Below, one piece after another: positions 27,414 through 34,922 of a stretch of 64,000 bases of DNA. Below the pieces are notes generated by a model, which was not told the DNA's origin, ran no database searches, and saw only the letters and a list, made by a program, of their open reading frames with translations. Source of the DNA: an uncultured Cyclobacteriaceae bacterium (GTDB taxonomy: Bacteria; Bacteroidota; Bacteroidia; Cytophagales; Cyclobacteriaceae); NCBI GenBank assembly GCA_937146645.1, contig CAKZRQ010000063.1, positions 1-64,000 on the forward strand. Reading direction: 5' to 3'. Numbering within the stretch: position 1 is the stretch's first letter; each line of letters opens with the position of its first letter. The translations under genes were made by a program, and so were the position numbers.

Positions 27414-28508
27414 TTATCTCTTTCTTCTTCTGGAGGATTTAACATCCATAGAACCAGATCTACCAATGAAGGTAACTACTGTTCTGAATCCGATGTGCGC
27501 TTGGGCTACATCTTCATATTCATAAGTTCTAGTGGAAGTCTCTAGATAATGTGCAATATCCTTCCATGAACCTCCTCTAACTACTTTTCTTGGTTCGTTT
27601 GGATCATCATATACTGGATCTAGATCCCAAGTAAGGGTTCTGGAAGTGGTTGAATAAGCGTCTAATACCCACTCCGCAACATTGCCAGACATATTATATA
27701 GTCCAAACCCATTAGGAGCAAAAACATCGACAGGTGCTGTGTAAGCAAAACCATCATCAATGTAATTACCTCTTCCAGGCTTAAAGTTAGCCATTAGACA
27801 GCCTCGCTTATTTTTAAGATATGGACCACCCCAAGGATACTTGGCAACATCTTTTCCGCCTTTTGCAGCATACTCCCATTCAGCTTCCGTGGGTAATCTA
27901 AAACTAGGAGCATCCCAATCTGCATCGTCGTTAGCATTTTGATGATAAGTTCTCCAAGCACAATATTGCTTCGCCTGATCCCAAGAAACTCCAACCACTG
28001 GGTAATTGTCAAACGCAGGGTGATCAAAGTAGAATTCCATTAATGGGTCACCGTAGTGATAAGAAAAGCTTGTAGACCAAACTGTAGTATCCGGCTTAAG
28101 CTCCTCCAACTCAAAAGTCGGTGGCTCCTTCAAAGTAGTTGGAGTACCCGTTTCGAGCTGACCTTGTGCTACAGCCTCTAAGAATTGTCTGTACTTATTA
28201 TTTGAAACTTCGTATTTGTCCATGAAAAATTCAGAAATAGTGATCTGCTTATTCATGGAAGACTGGGTGAATGCGATGTCTTCATCGGACTGGCCCATCC
28301 AAAAAGTTCCAGCTTTCACAGGGACCATTTCTAAGGGAAGTTGTTGCTGCCAGGCGGACCTTTTCGGAACCCCTGTCACCTCACCTCTTCTATTCGCCTT
28401 TTCACTCGCTGAACCCTTCTTATTAAAGAGGCCACAGCCTGGTAAAAGTGTCGCAATAGCCAGGCCCAAAACTACTGGCAAGAGACGACTGTTCATTTTT
28501 TTATACAT
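27414..28508 (-). CDS. gldK: Type IX secretion/gliding lipoprotein GldK (PorK)
   Basis: A 364-aa outer-membrane lipoprotein of the GldK/N ring. Lipobox 'LPGC' puts the lipidated Cys at residue 25 from ATG 28508; ATG 28496 is an alternative start, and the frame extends to a TTG at 28517. The rest is a formylglycine-generating-enzyme/sulfatase-modifying-factor fold ('VPVKAGTFWMGQSDED', 'VSWDQAKQYCAW', 'RLPTEAEWEYAAKGG', 'NVAEWVLDAY', 'VVRGGSW'), used structurally: the C-terminal cysteines that catalyse the FGE reaction are absent. Two inverted repeats lie immediately upstream. Confidence 0.94.
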   Translation of the reverse strand: MYKKMNSRLLPVVLGLAIATLLPGCGLFNKKGSASEKANRRGEVTGVPKRSAWQQQLPLEMVPVKAGTFWMGQSDEDIAFTQSSMNKQITISEFFMDKYEVSNNKYRQFLEAVAQGQLETGTPTTLKEPPTFELEELKPDTTVWSTSFSYHYGDPLMEFYFDHPAFDNYPVVGVSWDQAKQYCAWRTYHQNANDDADWDAPSFRLPTEAEWEYAAKGGKDVAKYPWGGPYLKNKRGCLMANFKPGRGNYIDDGFAYTAPVDVFAPNGFGLYNMSGNVAEWVLDAYSTTSRTLTWDLDPVYDDPNEPRKVVRGGSWKDIAHYLETSTRTYEYEDVAQAHIGFRTVVTFIGRSGSMDVKSSRRRKR

Positions 28509-28518
28509 AAATGACAAT

Positions 28519-28561
28519 TTTGATCATATCAAATGCTGATTAGAAAATACGTACTAATCAG
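28519..28561. repeat. Two inverted repeats in the gldK leader
   Basis: 28519-28533 is a 6-3-6 palindrome (TTTGAT CAT ATCAAA). 28536-28561 is an 8-10-8 inverted repeat (CTGATTAG / CTAATCAG). Both lie between porP and gldK, 10-53 nt ahead of the gldK ATG, and neither is followed by a T run, so they look more like protein-binding sites or RNA structure than a terminator. Function unknown. Confidence 0.5.
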
Positions 28562-28675
28562 ACTGCGAAATTTAGCTGAATTTGGCACAATAATGCAAAT
28601 AACTTGCCAACTTTAAACGAATCACTTTTCGCCCAAATCTGGCAATTATCTCTGGTTTTCTTCCTTAAATCAGAT

Positions 28676-29659
28676 CTAGAATCTGAACCGTGGAGTACGC
28701 TGAATCACCCGCTCAATTTCACGACTAATGTCTGGTAAAGTATACCTCAACATTAGCTCGTGACTAGTCGGTGATTTTGCCTCAAGACCTCCTATCACTA
28801 AATCAAATGCATACCCTACGGTCAGGGAATTATCCCTTAGCAGGCTATAACCTAAAATCACTGAAACGGATTCTTCTCCCCTGAAGGCAAGACCGCCACT
28901 AATTTTATTTTGATGCGTAGCCATAACGCTTACTTCATAAGAAAAATTATTAAAGGATACAGTTTTAACCAAAAGGCTTGGTTCGATGACCAAAGCACCA
29001 ACTGGCCTAAACCTATATCCGAAGAGAGCATAGCTATGATTTTTAAGCTGATTGTCAAATGAACCATCTCCAAAATCAAATGCAGGTTCATTCAAATGCC
29101 TGCTGCTAAGTCCCAAGTAATAACGTCCTTTGTCAAGCAAAAGACCCGCACCAAAGTTTATGTTTACCTGAGTTTCTTTACCAGATGTTGGAAGTCCAGG
29201 CTCAGGATTTACTGTAATTAATTCACCGTAATCGATGGAACTTGAAAACATGCCTGCATAAATACCCACACTCAATGTTCCTCGCTTTAAATTTTTATGA
29301 TATGCTCCTTGAAGGTTAATCTCAAGGTTTCCATTTGCTCCTATCTGGTCATTTACCACTGTGAGACCATAACCAATGTTTTTACCATCCAGGCTCCCTT
29401 GTGCAGTTAATAACTGGATAACCGGGGCGCCACCGGCACCAGAACTGGTGGTATAATTGAGCCATTGAGATCGGTGAAGTGCTGAAAATCTAAATCCACC
29501 ATCTTTACCAGCAAAGGCAGGGTTATAATACATGCCATTATACATGTACTGAGTAAATTGAGCATCCTGTTGAGCCCATCCGCTTTGGATGAATCCAAAA
29601 GCAGAAATCAAAAAAATCGATATCCGTACAAAAGGGAAGAAAACTCCTTTTTGACTCAT
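28676..29659 (-). CDS. PorP/SprF family type IX secretion outer-membrane protein
   Basis: A 327-aa beta-barrel-type protein with a signal peptide ending 'GWAQQ'. The mature start 'DAQFTQYMYNGMYYNPAFAG' (quoted in part) is the hallmark of the PorP/SprF family, with many Gly/aromatic beta strands and a terminal Phe (ends 'RFRF') typical of outer-membrane barrels. PorP/SprF proteins act in T9SS secretion and in anchoring secreted gliding adhesins. Its place directly before gldK matches the porP-porK-porL-porM-porN order of Porphyromonas, suggesting this is the core PorP copy rather than one of the dispersed paralogues. Confidence 0.88.
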   Translation of the reverse strand: MSQKGVFFPFVRISIFLISAFGFIQSGWAQQDAQFTQYMYNGMYYNPAFAGKDGGFRFSALHRSQWLNYTTSSGAGGAPVIQLLTAQGSLDGKNIGYGLTVVNDQIGANGNLEINLQGAYHKNLKRGTLSVGIYAGMFSSSIDYGELITVNPEPGLPTSGKETQVNINFGAGLLLDKGRYYLGLSSRHLNEPAFDFGDGSFDNQLKNHSYALFGYRFRPVGALVIEPSLLVKTVSFNNFSYEVSVMATHQNKISGGLAFRGEESVSVILGYSLLRDNSLTVGYAFDLVIGGLEAKSPTSHELMLRYTLPDISREIERVIQRTPRFRF

Positions 29660-29736
29660 CTGTGGTTGTTTTAGTTTTAGTTTTCGGCTAATGATATTGA
29701 TTTAAACTGAAAAACAACACATTTTGATTCCAAGAT

Positions 29737-30510
29737 TTACAAATTATTTGCCTTCTTAATGTAAAGCTCTAGCGCACCTGTCATACTTGGTGCATTAGGA
29801 AGAGGAGCTTCGATGTCTAAAACCATCCCTAAATCTGCCGCAGCTTTAGAAGTAGTAGGGCCAAATGTCGCTATTCTTGTAGGGCCTTGGACGAAATCAG
29901 GAAAGTTTTGCATCAGCGATTTTAGCCCAGAAGGGCTGAAAAAAGCTAGGATATCATATTTCACGTTTGCTAGATCAGAAAGATCATCAGCTAATGTGTG
30001 ATAGATTACAGCCTCGGTAAAATCGATGTCATTTTCAGCCATAAAGTTTGGAATATCATCCTTCCGAATATCTGAGCAAGGGAAAAGAAATTTTTCACCT
30101 TTGTGCTTTTTGAAGTAATCAAACAGATCACGTGCCGTCTTATATCCGACAAAAAGCTTGCGCTTTCGAATCACGATATATTTCTGAAGATAATGAGCAG
30201 TCTGCTCTGAAATACAGAAGTACTTCATGTCCGCAGGCATCTCGATCTTGAACTCTTTACAAATGGCAAAGAAATGATCTATCGCATTCCTGGATGTGAA
30301 AATCACAGCCGTATGCTTAAGAATATCAATTTTCTGCTTTCTGAATTCCTTAGCAGGAACTGGCTCCACACGGATAAACTGCCTGAAGTCAATTTTCAGA
30401 TTATACTTTTCTGCCAGAAGGATGTAAGGAGACTTGGGATTGGAGGGCTTAGGCTGAGAAACCAGAATGCTTTTCACCGGTCTCAACCTATCTTTACTCA
30501 CTGTGCTCAT
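29737..30510 (-). CDS. hemD: Uroporphyrinogen-III synthase
   Basis: A 257-aa cytosolic enzyme that closes hydroxymethylbilane to uroporphyrinogen III in tetrapyrrole synthesis. The HemD two-lobe layout is visible: 'ILVSQPKP', 'AVIFTSRNAIDHFF', 'GYKTARDLFDYF', 'LAFFSPSGLKSLMQNF' and 'IATFGPTTSKAAADLG'. Sequence conservation in this family is low, but these blocks are diagnostic. It lies 27 nt after the DUF4271 gene and 77 nt before porP. Confidence 0.88.
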   Translation of the reverse strand: MSTVSKDRLRPVKSILVSQPKPSNPKSPYILLAEKYNLKIDFRQFIRVEPVPAKEFRKQKIDILKHTAVIFTSRNAIDHFFAICKEFKIEMPADMKYFCISEQTAHYLQKYIVIRKRKLFVGYKTARDLFDYFKKHKGEKFLFPCSDIRKDDIPNFMAENDIDFTEAVIYHTLADDLSDLANVKYDILAFFSPSGLKSLMQNFPDFVQGPTRIATFGPTTSKAAADLGMVLDIEAPLPNAPSMTGALELYIKKANNL

Positions 30511-30537
30511 TCGAAAATTCGTGTTATGCTTTCTGAA

Positions 30538-31650
30538 TTACTGACCCAAATTCATGATGATTTTTGCAAACACCAGAAAGGGTACCATTTCTGCGATGCA
30601 AAGGTAAGTAAATAAATGGTATTTATTAAAGCTGAATCGATTACTCATTATTACAAAAAGCATCAGCACCCCAATCAGGTAAAGCCAGAAGACAACTTGA
30701 AGCAATAGTATCAAAGCTTCCTGAGATTGGTCAAACCGATTTACCAGAAAAAAAGCAATAACTAAAATGAGTACTGCGCTTCCGATAATGAGAATTCTAA
30801 GCAAATAGAAAAAATGCGAAAAGGGTACTCTCCCTAGATCAAAAACAAACGCAGTGCTTCTTAAGAAAGAAAACTTTATGATGGTCAATAGAAAAAAGCC
30901 AAAAGACAACACTAACCACAAAGTGAAAAGAGGCCAAAAAGAATACCCTGTCCAAACTGACACCCAATTCTCCTGAAAAAGCACTAGCCCTACCATAGAG
31001 ATCAAGCCCAGCAACAAATTTGTTATCATCACGAAAAGCAAAATATCTACGGAAAAGAACTTTTGCAGTGAGCCGCTCTGGGAAAAATCCTCAGCATTAA
31101 TTAAAGAAAGCGGCTGGGTCATGGAGGCGAATAGAAATGGATAGGCCATTCTATAAATTGCGGTTAGAAAAAGAATAAGTAGTACCCCGACAAAAAACAC
31201 ATTATTCACAGAGGTCTTTGTGATTCCTCCTCTAACTTCAATTAGGTTTTGATCTTCAGACACCGATGTCGGACCAACTGAGTCCAAGACTTTTTGAATT
31301 TTAAAATCACCCCTATTAAGCTTCTCGCCCATAAAAATGAGGTGCAACTGATCCTGAGGATAATACTTCCGAACTGAATCCAGAGAAATTAAAAGTGAGG
31401 TATCCCTGGCTATGTAGAACCAAACCTCGGATTCAGCGAAAGCCGTCGAGGGACCTGGAATATTCATCTGAAGGGTAGATTCAGGAAAAGTTTTTAGATC
31501 GAGGATTACTTCAAATTTAACTTGAGAGTCAAGGAAGTTAGTTTGGGGAAGCCTTTGAATTTCATCTGTATAATCTACCAGAGTCTGCCCATAACCCTTA
31601 CAGGTCATGATGATTAAAACTAATACAAAAACACCCCTGATTAATCTCAT
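30538..31650 (-). CDS. DUF4271 domain-containing membrane protein
   Basis: A 370-aa protein with an N-terminal signal-like helix (ends 'CKGYG'), a periplasmic segment (about 25-145) and about seven membrane helices in the C-terminal half. DUF4271 proteins are found in Bacteroidota and are often encoded next to hemD, as here (27 nt). No function is established. It starts 3 nt after the Omp85-like gene, so the two are probably cotranscribed. Confidence 0.72.
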   Translation of the reverse strand: MRLIRGVFVLVLIIMTCKGYGQTLVDYTDEIQRLPQTNFLDSQVKFEVILDLKTFPESTLQMNIPGPSTAFAESEVWFYIARDTSLLISLDSVRKYYPQDQLHLIFMGEKLNRGDFKIQKVLDSVGPTSVSEDQNLIEVRGGITKTSVNNVFFVGVLLILFLTAIYRMAYPFLFASMTQPLSLINAEDFSQSGSLQKFFSVDILLFVMITNLLLGLISMVGLVLFQENWVSVWTGYSFWPLFTLWLVLSFGFFLLTIIKFSFLRSTAFVFDLGRVPFSHFFYLLRILIIGSAVLILVIAFFLVNRFDQSQEALILLLQVVFWLYLIGVLMLFVIMSNRFSFNKYHLFTYLCIAEMVPFLVFAKIIMNLGQ

Positions 31651-31653
31651 TCT

Positions 31654-33417
31654 TTAAAAGGTAGCAACGTATCCAAAATGAATCCTTGCATAGGAAAGAG
31701 CAAAAGGTTGTTCGTTTGAAGATCCGACACCCAAAATGAATTTGAATAATCCATTTCCAGTATTCAAATTAAGACCAGTTCCTAAGGAAAATGGAGTGTC
31801 TTGACTTTCTTGAGAAAAGGGGTTTTGTATAATTCCTCCATCTATAAAAGCCAATAAATAGGATTGATCTCCGAAGAACAAGCGCTGCTCAAAATTCAGA
31901 TATCCAAAGCTACGTGCATAAAAGAAGTTTTCATTAAATCCACGTATACTTTTTAAGCCTCCTACACGAAAAAGATCATTTAGTAATAGGTTTTCATTCT
32001 CTATCCAACCAAAAGAAGATCTGATCCACATCCCCCAGGAAGATTTTACCCCTATGTACTTCTCAACAGAACCACTTATCGCATACTGGGCTGTATTTAA
32101 ATCAATAGAATTATAAATTTCTTCAGGTATGGCTGTATTCTGAATGATGCGTTTATTACCTGCTGAAAAATTCGAGAGAATCCTCCAGCCCGTTCTTGGA
32201 AGAATGTGAGAATCAAGAGTATTCCAATGAAACCCGACTCCATACTGATTCCATCGGAAGTCCGCAGCATCCGGTAATTCTGTAACCTCACTTAGGCCTG
32301 ATGTGGAAATCAAATCACTAGCCTCGCGAATGGTGAAAAAAGTCAGATTTAAATTAGGCCTTGGGCTGTAGTCAAAAGACAAAATAAAATTACGATTTAA
32401 AAAAGTGGTATCCTGCTTGAGCAAGTCAAATCCAAGCCTTGTGCTCAAAGGCGACCCAAAAAGAAATGACTCCCGATAGCCAAGACTTAAGCTTTGGGTT
32501 TCGATATTTAATCGCTGCCAATGAACTTCGATATCCCGCCCTTTTCCACCGAGGTGATAAAGCTCCAAGTCTAATTGACCAGTAATTAAAACCTTCCCCT
32601 GTTCATTTTCATTGGGTAAAATACCGATTACTCCATCAAGCCGATTAGCTTTTCTGTCCCGAAGGGTAAAAACTGCCCGAGCCTTTCTTTGCTGGAAACT
32701 CAACTCAGGGTTTTTTATCAAATTGAAATAGGGTGAACGGGAAATCAGAATAGAAGCTTTTTCGAACTCAGATTGAGAAAAGGGTTCTCCAACTTTTAAG
32801 AAGCTTAGGTTCTGAAGATATTTTGATGTGGTCCGGCTCTCCCCTTGAACTCTAACCGTATCCCAAATGATTAAAGGACCTGACTGAAAATTCAAACTTC
32901 CTTCCAGAGAGGAGCCTCGCCTTTCAACTGAGTCCATCTCCAAACTCGCAAATGGATACCCCTGATCTTCAGCATTATTTAAAACTTCCTGGCTCCAGTT
33001 GGAATACTCCAGAAAAGATTTATGGTCAGTACTTTGGCCCGGCTTAAAGTTGGACGGAACATTATCTGTCCGAATGGTAACGGTCTCGATTTTAGGACCC
33101 AGATCTAGCACAGCAAACAATGTGTCCCTCCTTAATTCCTGATCCCAAAAAGCGGAGAGATAACCATCATTGACTTTTGCTGTCACCATTGAGTCAAGAA
33201 ATGAACTCCTATCGGTTGAACTGAGAAAAGACTTTGAAAAAAGTTTCTTGTCCTCACTAATCTCCCAAATCAACACATTAGAGTCCTGCGCCAATGTGAT
33301 CTGACAAGTACACATGGCAAGAATAAAGACTATTTGGATAGACCGAATCAGAGGAGCGAAGCAAGTGGTTATATTTGCAAAGTAAAAGGAATTCCATTGG
33401 CAGGCATTTACATTCAT
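31654..33417 (-). CDS. Omp85/BamA-TamA family outer-membrane protein
   Basis: A protein of about 550-590 aa with a signal peptide ending 'TLAQ', POTRA-like repeats (about the first 250 mature residues, e.g. 'FLKVGEPFSQSEFEKA') and a C-terminal 16-strand-type barrel with the lid motif 'SIRGFNE' and final Phe. Family members insert barrels or move proteins across the outer membrane. The start is unresolved: in-frame ATGs at 33417 and 33459 lie in sequence that is hemW coding on the other strand, while the signal peptide itself (from about 33351) has no ATG, GTG or TTG before it. 33417 is given as the nearest upstream ATG; a CTG or ATT start near 33351-33348 is also possible. Confidence 0.75.
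   Translation of the reverse strand: MNVNACQWNSFYFANITTCFAPLIRSIQIVFILAMCTCQITLAQDSNVLIWEISEDKKLFSKSFLSSTDRSSFLDSMVTAKVNDGYLSAFWDQELRRDTLFAVLDLGPKIETVTIRTDNVPSNFKPGQSTDHKSFLEYSNWSQEVLNNAEDQGYPFASLEMDSVERRGSSLEGSLNFQSGPLIIWDTVRVQGESRTTSKYLQNLSFLKVGEPFSQSEFEKASILISRSPYFNLIKNPELSFQQRKARAVFTLRDRKANRLDGVIGILPNENEQGKVLITGQLDLELYHLGGKGRDIEVHWQRLNIETQSLSLGYRESFLFGSPLSTRLGFDLLKQDTTFLNRNFILSFDYSPRPNLNLTFFTIREASDLISTSGLSEVTELPDAADFRWNQYGVGFHWNTLDSHILPRTGWRILSNFSAGNKRIIQNTAIPEEIYNSIDLNTAQYAISGSVEKYIGVKSSWGMWIRSSFGWIENENLLLNDLFRVGGLKSIRGFNENFFYARSFGYLNFEQRLFFGDQSYLLAFIDGGIIQNPFSQESQDTPFSLGTGLNLNTGNGLFKFILGVGSSNEQPFALSYARIHFGYVATF
33370..33377 (+). promoter_or_regulatory. -7 promoter element of hemW
   Basis: TATATTTG matches TAnnTTTG and lies 19 nt before the hemW TTG start. 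No TTTG occurs at the usual -33 distance. The element sits inside the 5' region of the divergent Omp85-like gene. Confidence 0.4.
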
Positions 33418-34521
33418 ATCCCATTTTGCAAACAAGCCTGTCATTATTGTGACTTTCACTTTTCAACTAGTCTCAACCTTAAAGAAGGTATGATTTCAGC
33501 TATTTGCAAGGAGCTGGAATTAAGGAAGGACTATTTGAAAGATCAGAGTATAGAGACTATATATTTTGGAGGAGGCAGCCCTTCAATTCTCAAGATTTCA
33601 GATATAGAAAAAATTCTCGTTGCTATAGACTCATTTTACCGCATTAAGGCTAAAGAAATTACCCTTGAAGCTAATCCCGACGATCTGTCAACAGAAAAAC
33701 TCAATGGCTGGAAATCAGTGGGAATTGATCGACTTTCTTTGGGGATCCAAAGCTTTCAGCAGGATAGACTCTCTTTTTATAACCGAGCCCATACAGCCAA
33801 AGAGTCATTAGTAGCAATAGACAATGCTCGGAATGCAGGCTTTGAAAAATTTAATCTAGATCTGATTTATGGTTATCCCGATGCGAATCATGATTTATGG
33901 ATCGCAGACTTGAAAAAGGCACTTGAATTGGATCCGGGACATTTGTCATGCTATGCCTTGACTATTGAACGAGATACAGCCTTAGGACGCTGGTCTCAAA
34001 AAGGAAAATTCCATGAGGCCGATGAGGAGTTTGTGGCGGAAGAATTTGAAATCTTACAAGATTTAACCGCTTCGAAGGGATACACACAATATGAGGTCTC
34101 CAATTTTGCGAGGGAAGGAAAGATTTCCGTTCATAATTCCAATTACTGGAAGCATATCCCCTACTTAGGAGTAGGACCATCAGCCTTCAGTTTTGATGGC
34201 TCAGACCGAGGTAGTAACATAAGAAACAACTCGAAATACATTAAGGCATTAGAATCTGGAGAAGCTCCTTACGAGCCTACTAATTTGAGCAAGGAGGATA
34301 AAATCAACGAATACCTCTTGACTAGCCTCAGAACAATATGGGGAGTAGATTTAGACTTTTTGAATTCAAGATTGAATTTCTCGATCATAGAATACAAAAG
34401 GGATGCTTTACAAAAACTGCAGGAAGAGGGTTTACTTCTTTGGAATGAAAAAAATGTAACTTTAACCAAGAAAGGAATGCTACTGGCAGACAGTGTAGCC
34501 TCCACCCTTTTCATAGATTAA
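33397..34521 (+). CDS. hemW: Radical SAM heme chaperone HemW
   Basis: A 374-aa radical SAM protein. The cluster motif CxxxCxxC is 'CKQACHYC', preceded by 'GIYIHIPF' and followed by the SAM-contact motif 'YFGGGSPS'. The HemN C-terminal domain follows. HemW proteins carry heme to target proteins and were formerly annotated as oxygen-independent coproporphyrinogen oxidase. The start is TTG 33397, giving 'MAGIYIHIPF' as in homologues; the open frame upstream to 33334 has no family similarity. With hemD it gives the region two heme-related genes on opposite strands. Confidence 0.9.
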   Translation: MAGIYIHIPFCKQACHYCDFHFSTSLNLKEGMISAICKELELRKDYLKDQSIETIYFGGGSPSILKISDIEKILVAIDSFYRIKAKEITLEANPDDLSTEKLNGWKSVGIDRLSLGIQSFQQDRLSFYNRAHTAKESLVAIDNARNAGFEKFNLDLIYGYPDANHDLWIADLKKALELDPGHLSCYALTIERDTALGRWSQKGKFHEADEEFVAEEFEILQDLTASKGYTQYEVSNFAREGKISVHNSNYWKHIPYLGVGPSAFSFDGSDRGSNIRNNSKYIKALESGEAPYEPTNLSKEDKINEYLLTSLRTIWGVDLDFLNSRLNFSIIEYKRDALQKLQEEGLLLWNEKNVTLTKKGMLLADSVASTLFID

Positions 34522-34522
34522 A

Positions 34523-34834
34523 ATGCAAAGATATTCCAGCTCAAACCGAAAGAAAGATGCCGCTCCGTTAGAGTCAGCTTTTAAAGAGCTGTTAAAGGCT
34601 TACAGGCTCGAAGATAAATACCAGGAGAAATCTTTAATCCATCAATGGCCAGAATTAGTGGGAAAAACCATCGCTAGCCGAACCACTTCACTTTTTATTA
34701 AAGAGAAAAAACTTTTCGTTAAGGTTAAATCAGGCCCTGTAAAGAAAGAGTTGCAAATGAATAAGCAAAAGGTTTTAGACCTGATCACTGAAAAGTACGG
34801 TGAGGAGCTCATCATAGATCTTGTGTTTTATTAG
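34523..34834 (+). CDS. DUF721 (DciA-like) protein
   Basis: A 103-aa basic protein with the DUF721 signature: 'WPELVGKTIASRT' and 'LFVKVKSGPVKKELQMNK'. The family includes DciA, which loads the replicative helicase in bacteria lacking DnaC, and shares a KH-like fold. It starts 1 nt after the hemW stop, so cotranscription is likely. A nucleic-acid-binding role is inferred from the family. Confidence 0.8.
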   Translation: MQRYSSSNRKKDAAPLESAFKELLKAYRLEDKYQEKSLIHQWPELVGKTIASRTTSLFIKEKKLFVKVKSGPVKKELQMNKQKVLDLITEKYGEELIIDLVFY

Positions 34835-34922
34835 AATTCGTTAAAACTCCTTTCTTATCCCATTCCAGCCCAATTTCCCAACCTTTATCGTGGATAAATA
34901 AGTATACTTGTGCACGAGACCT

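Noticed and set aside
27414..28508. GldK as the formylglycine-generating enzyme for the sulfatase at 9803-11377
   Set aside because: GldK has the FGE fold but lacks the catalytic cysteines in its C-terminal part, and belongs to the T9SS ring.
33334..33396. Upstream in-frame extension of hemW to the ATG at 33334
   Set aside because: The added residues do not resemble HemW and the family begins at GIYIHIPF; TTG 33397 is preferred.
33397..34521. HemW as oxygen-independent coproporphyrinogen oxidase (HemN)
   Set aside because: Size, N-terminus and the CxxxCxxC context fit HemW, which is a heme chaperone rather than an oxidase.
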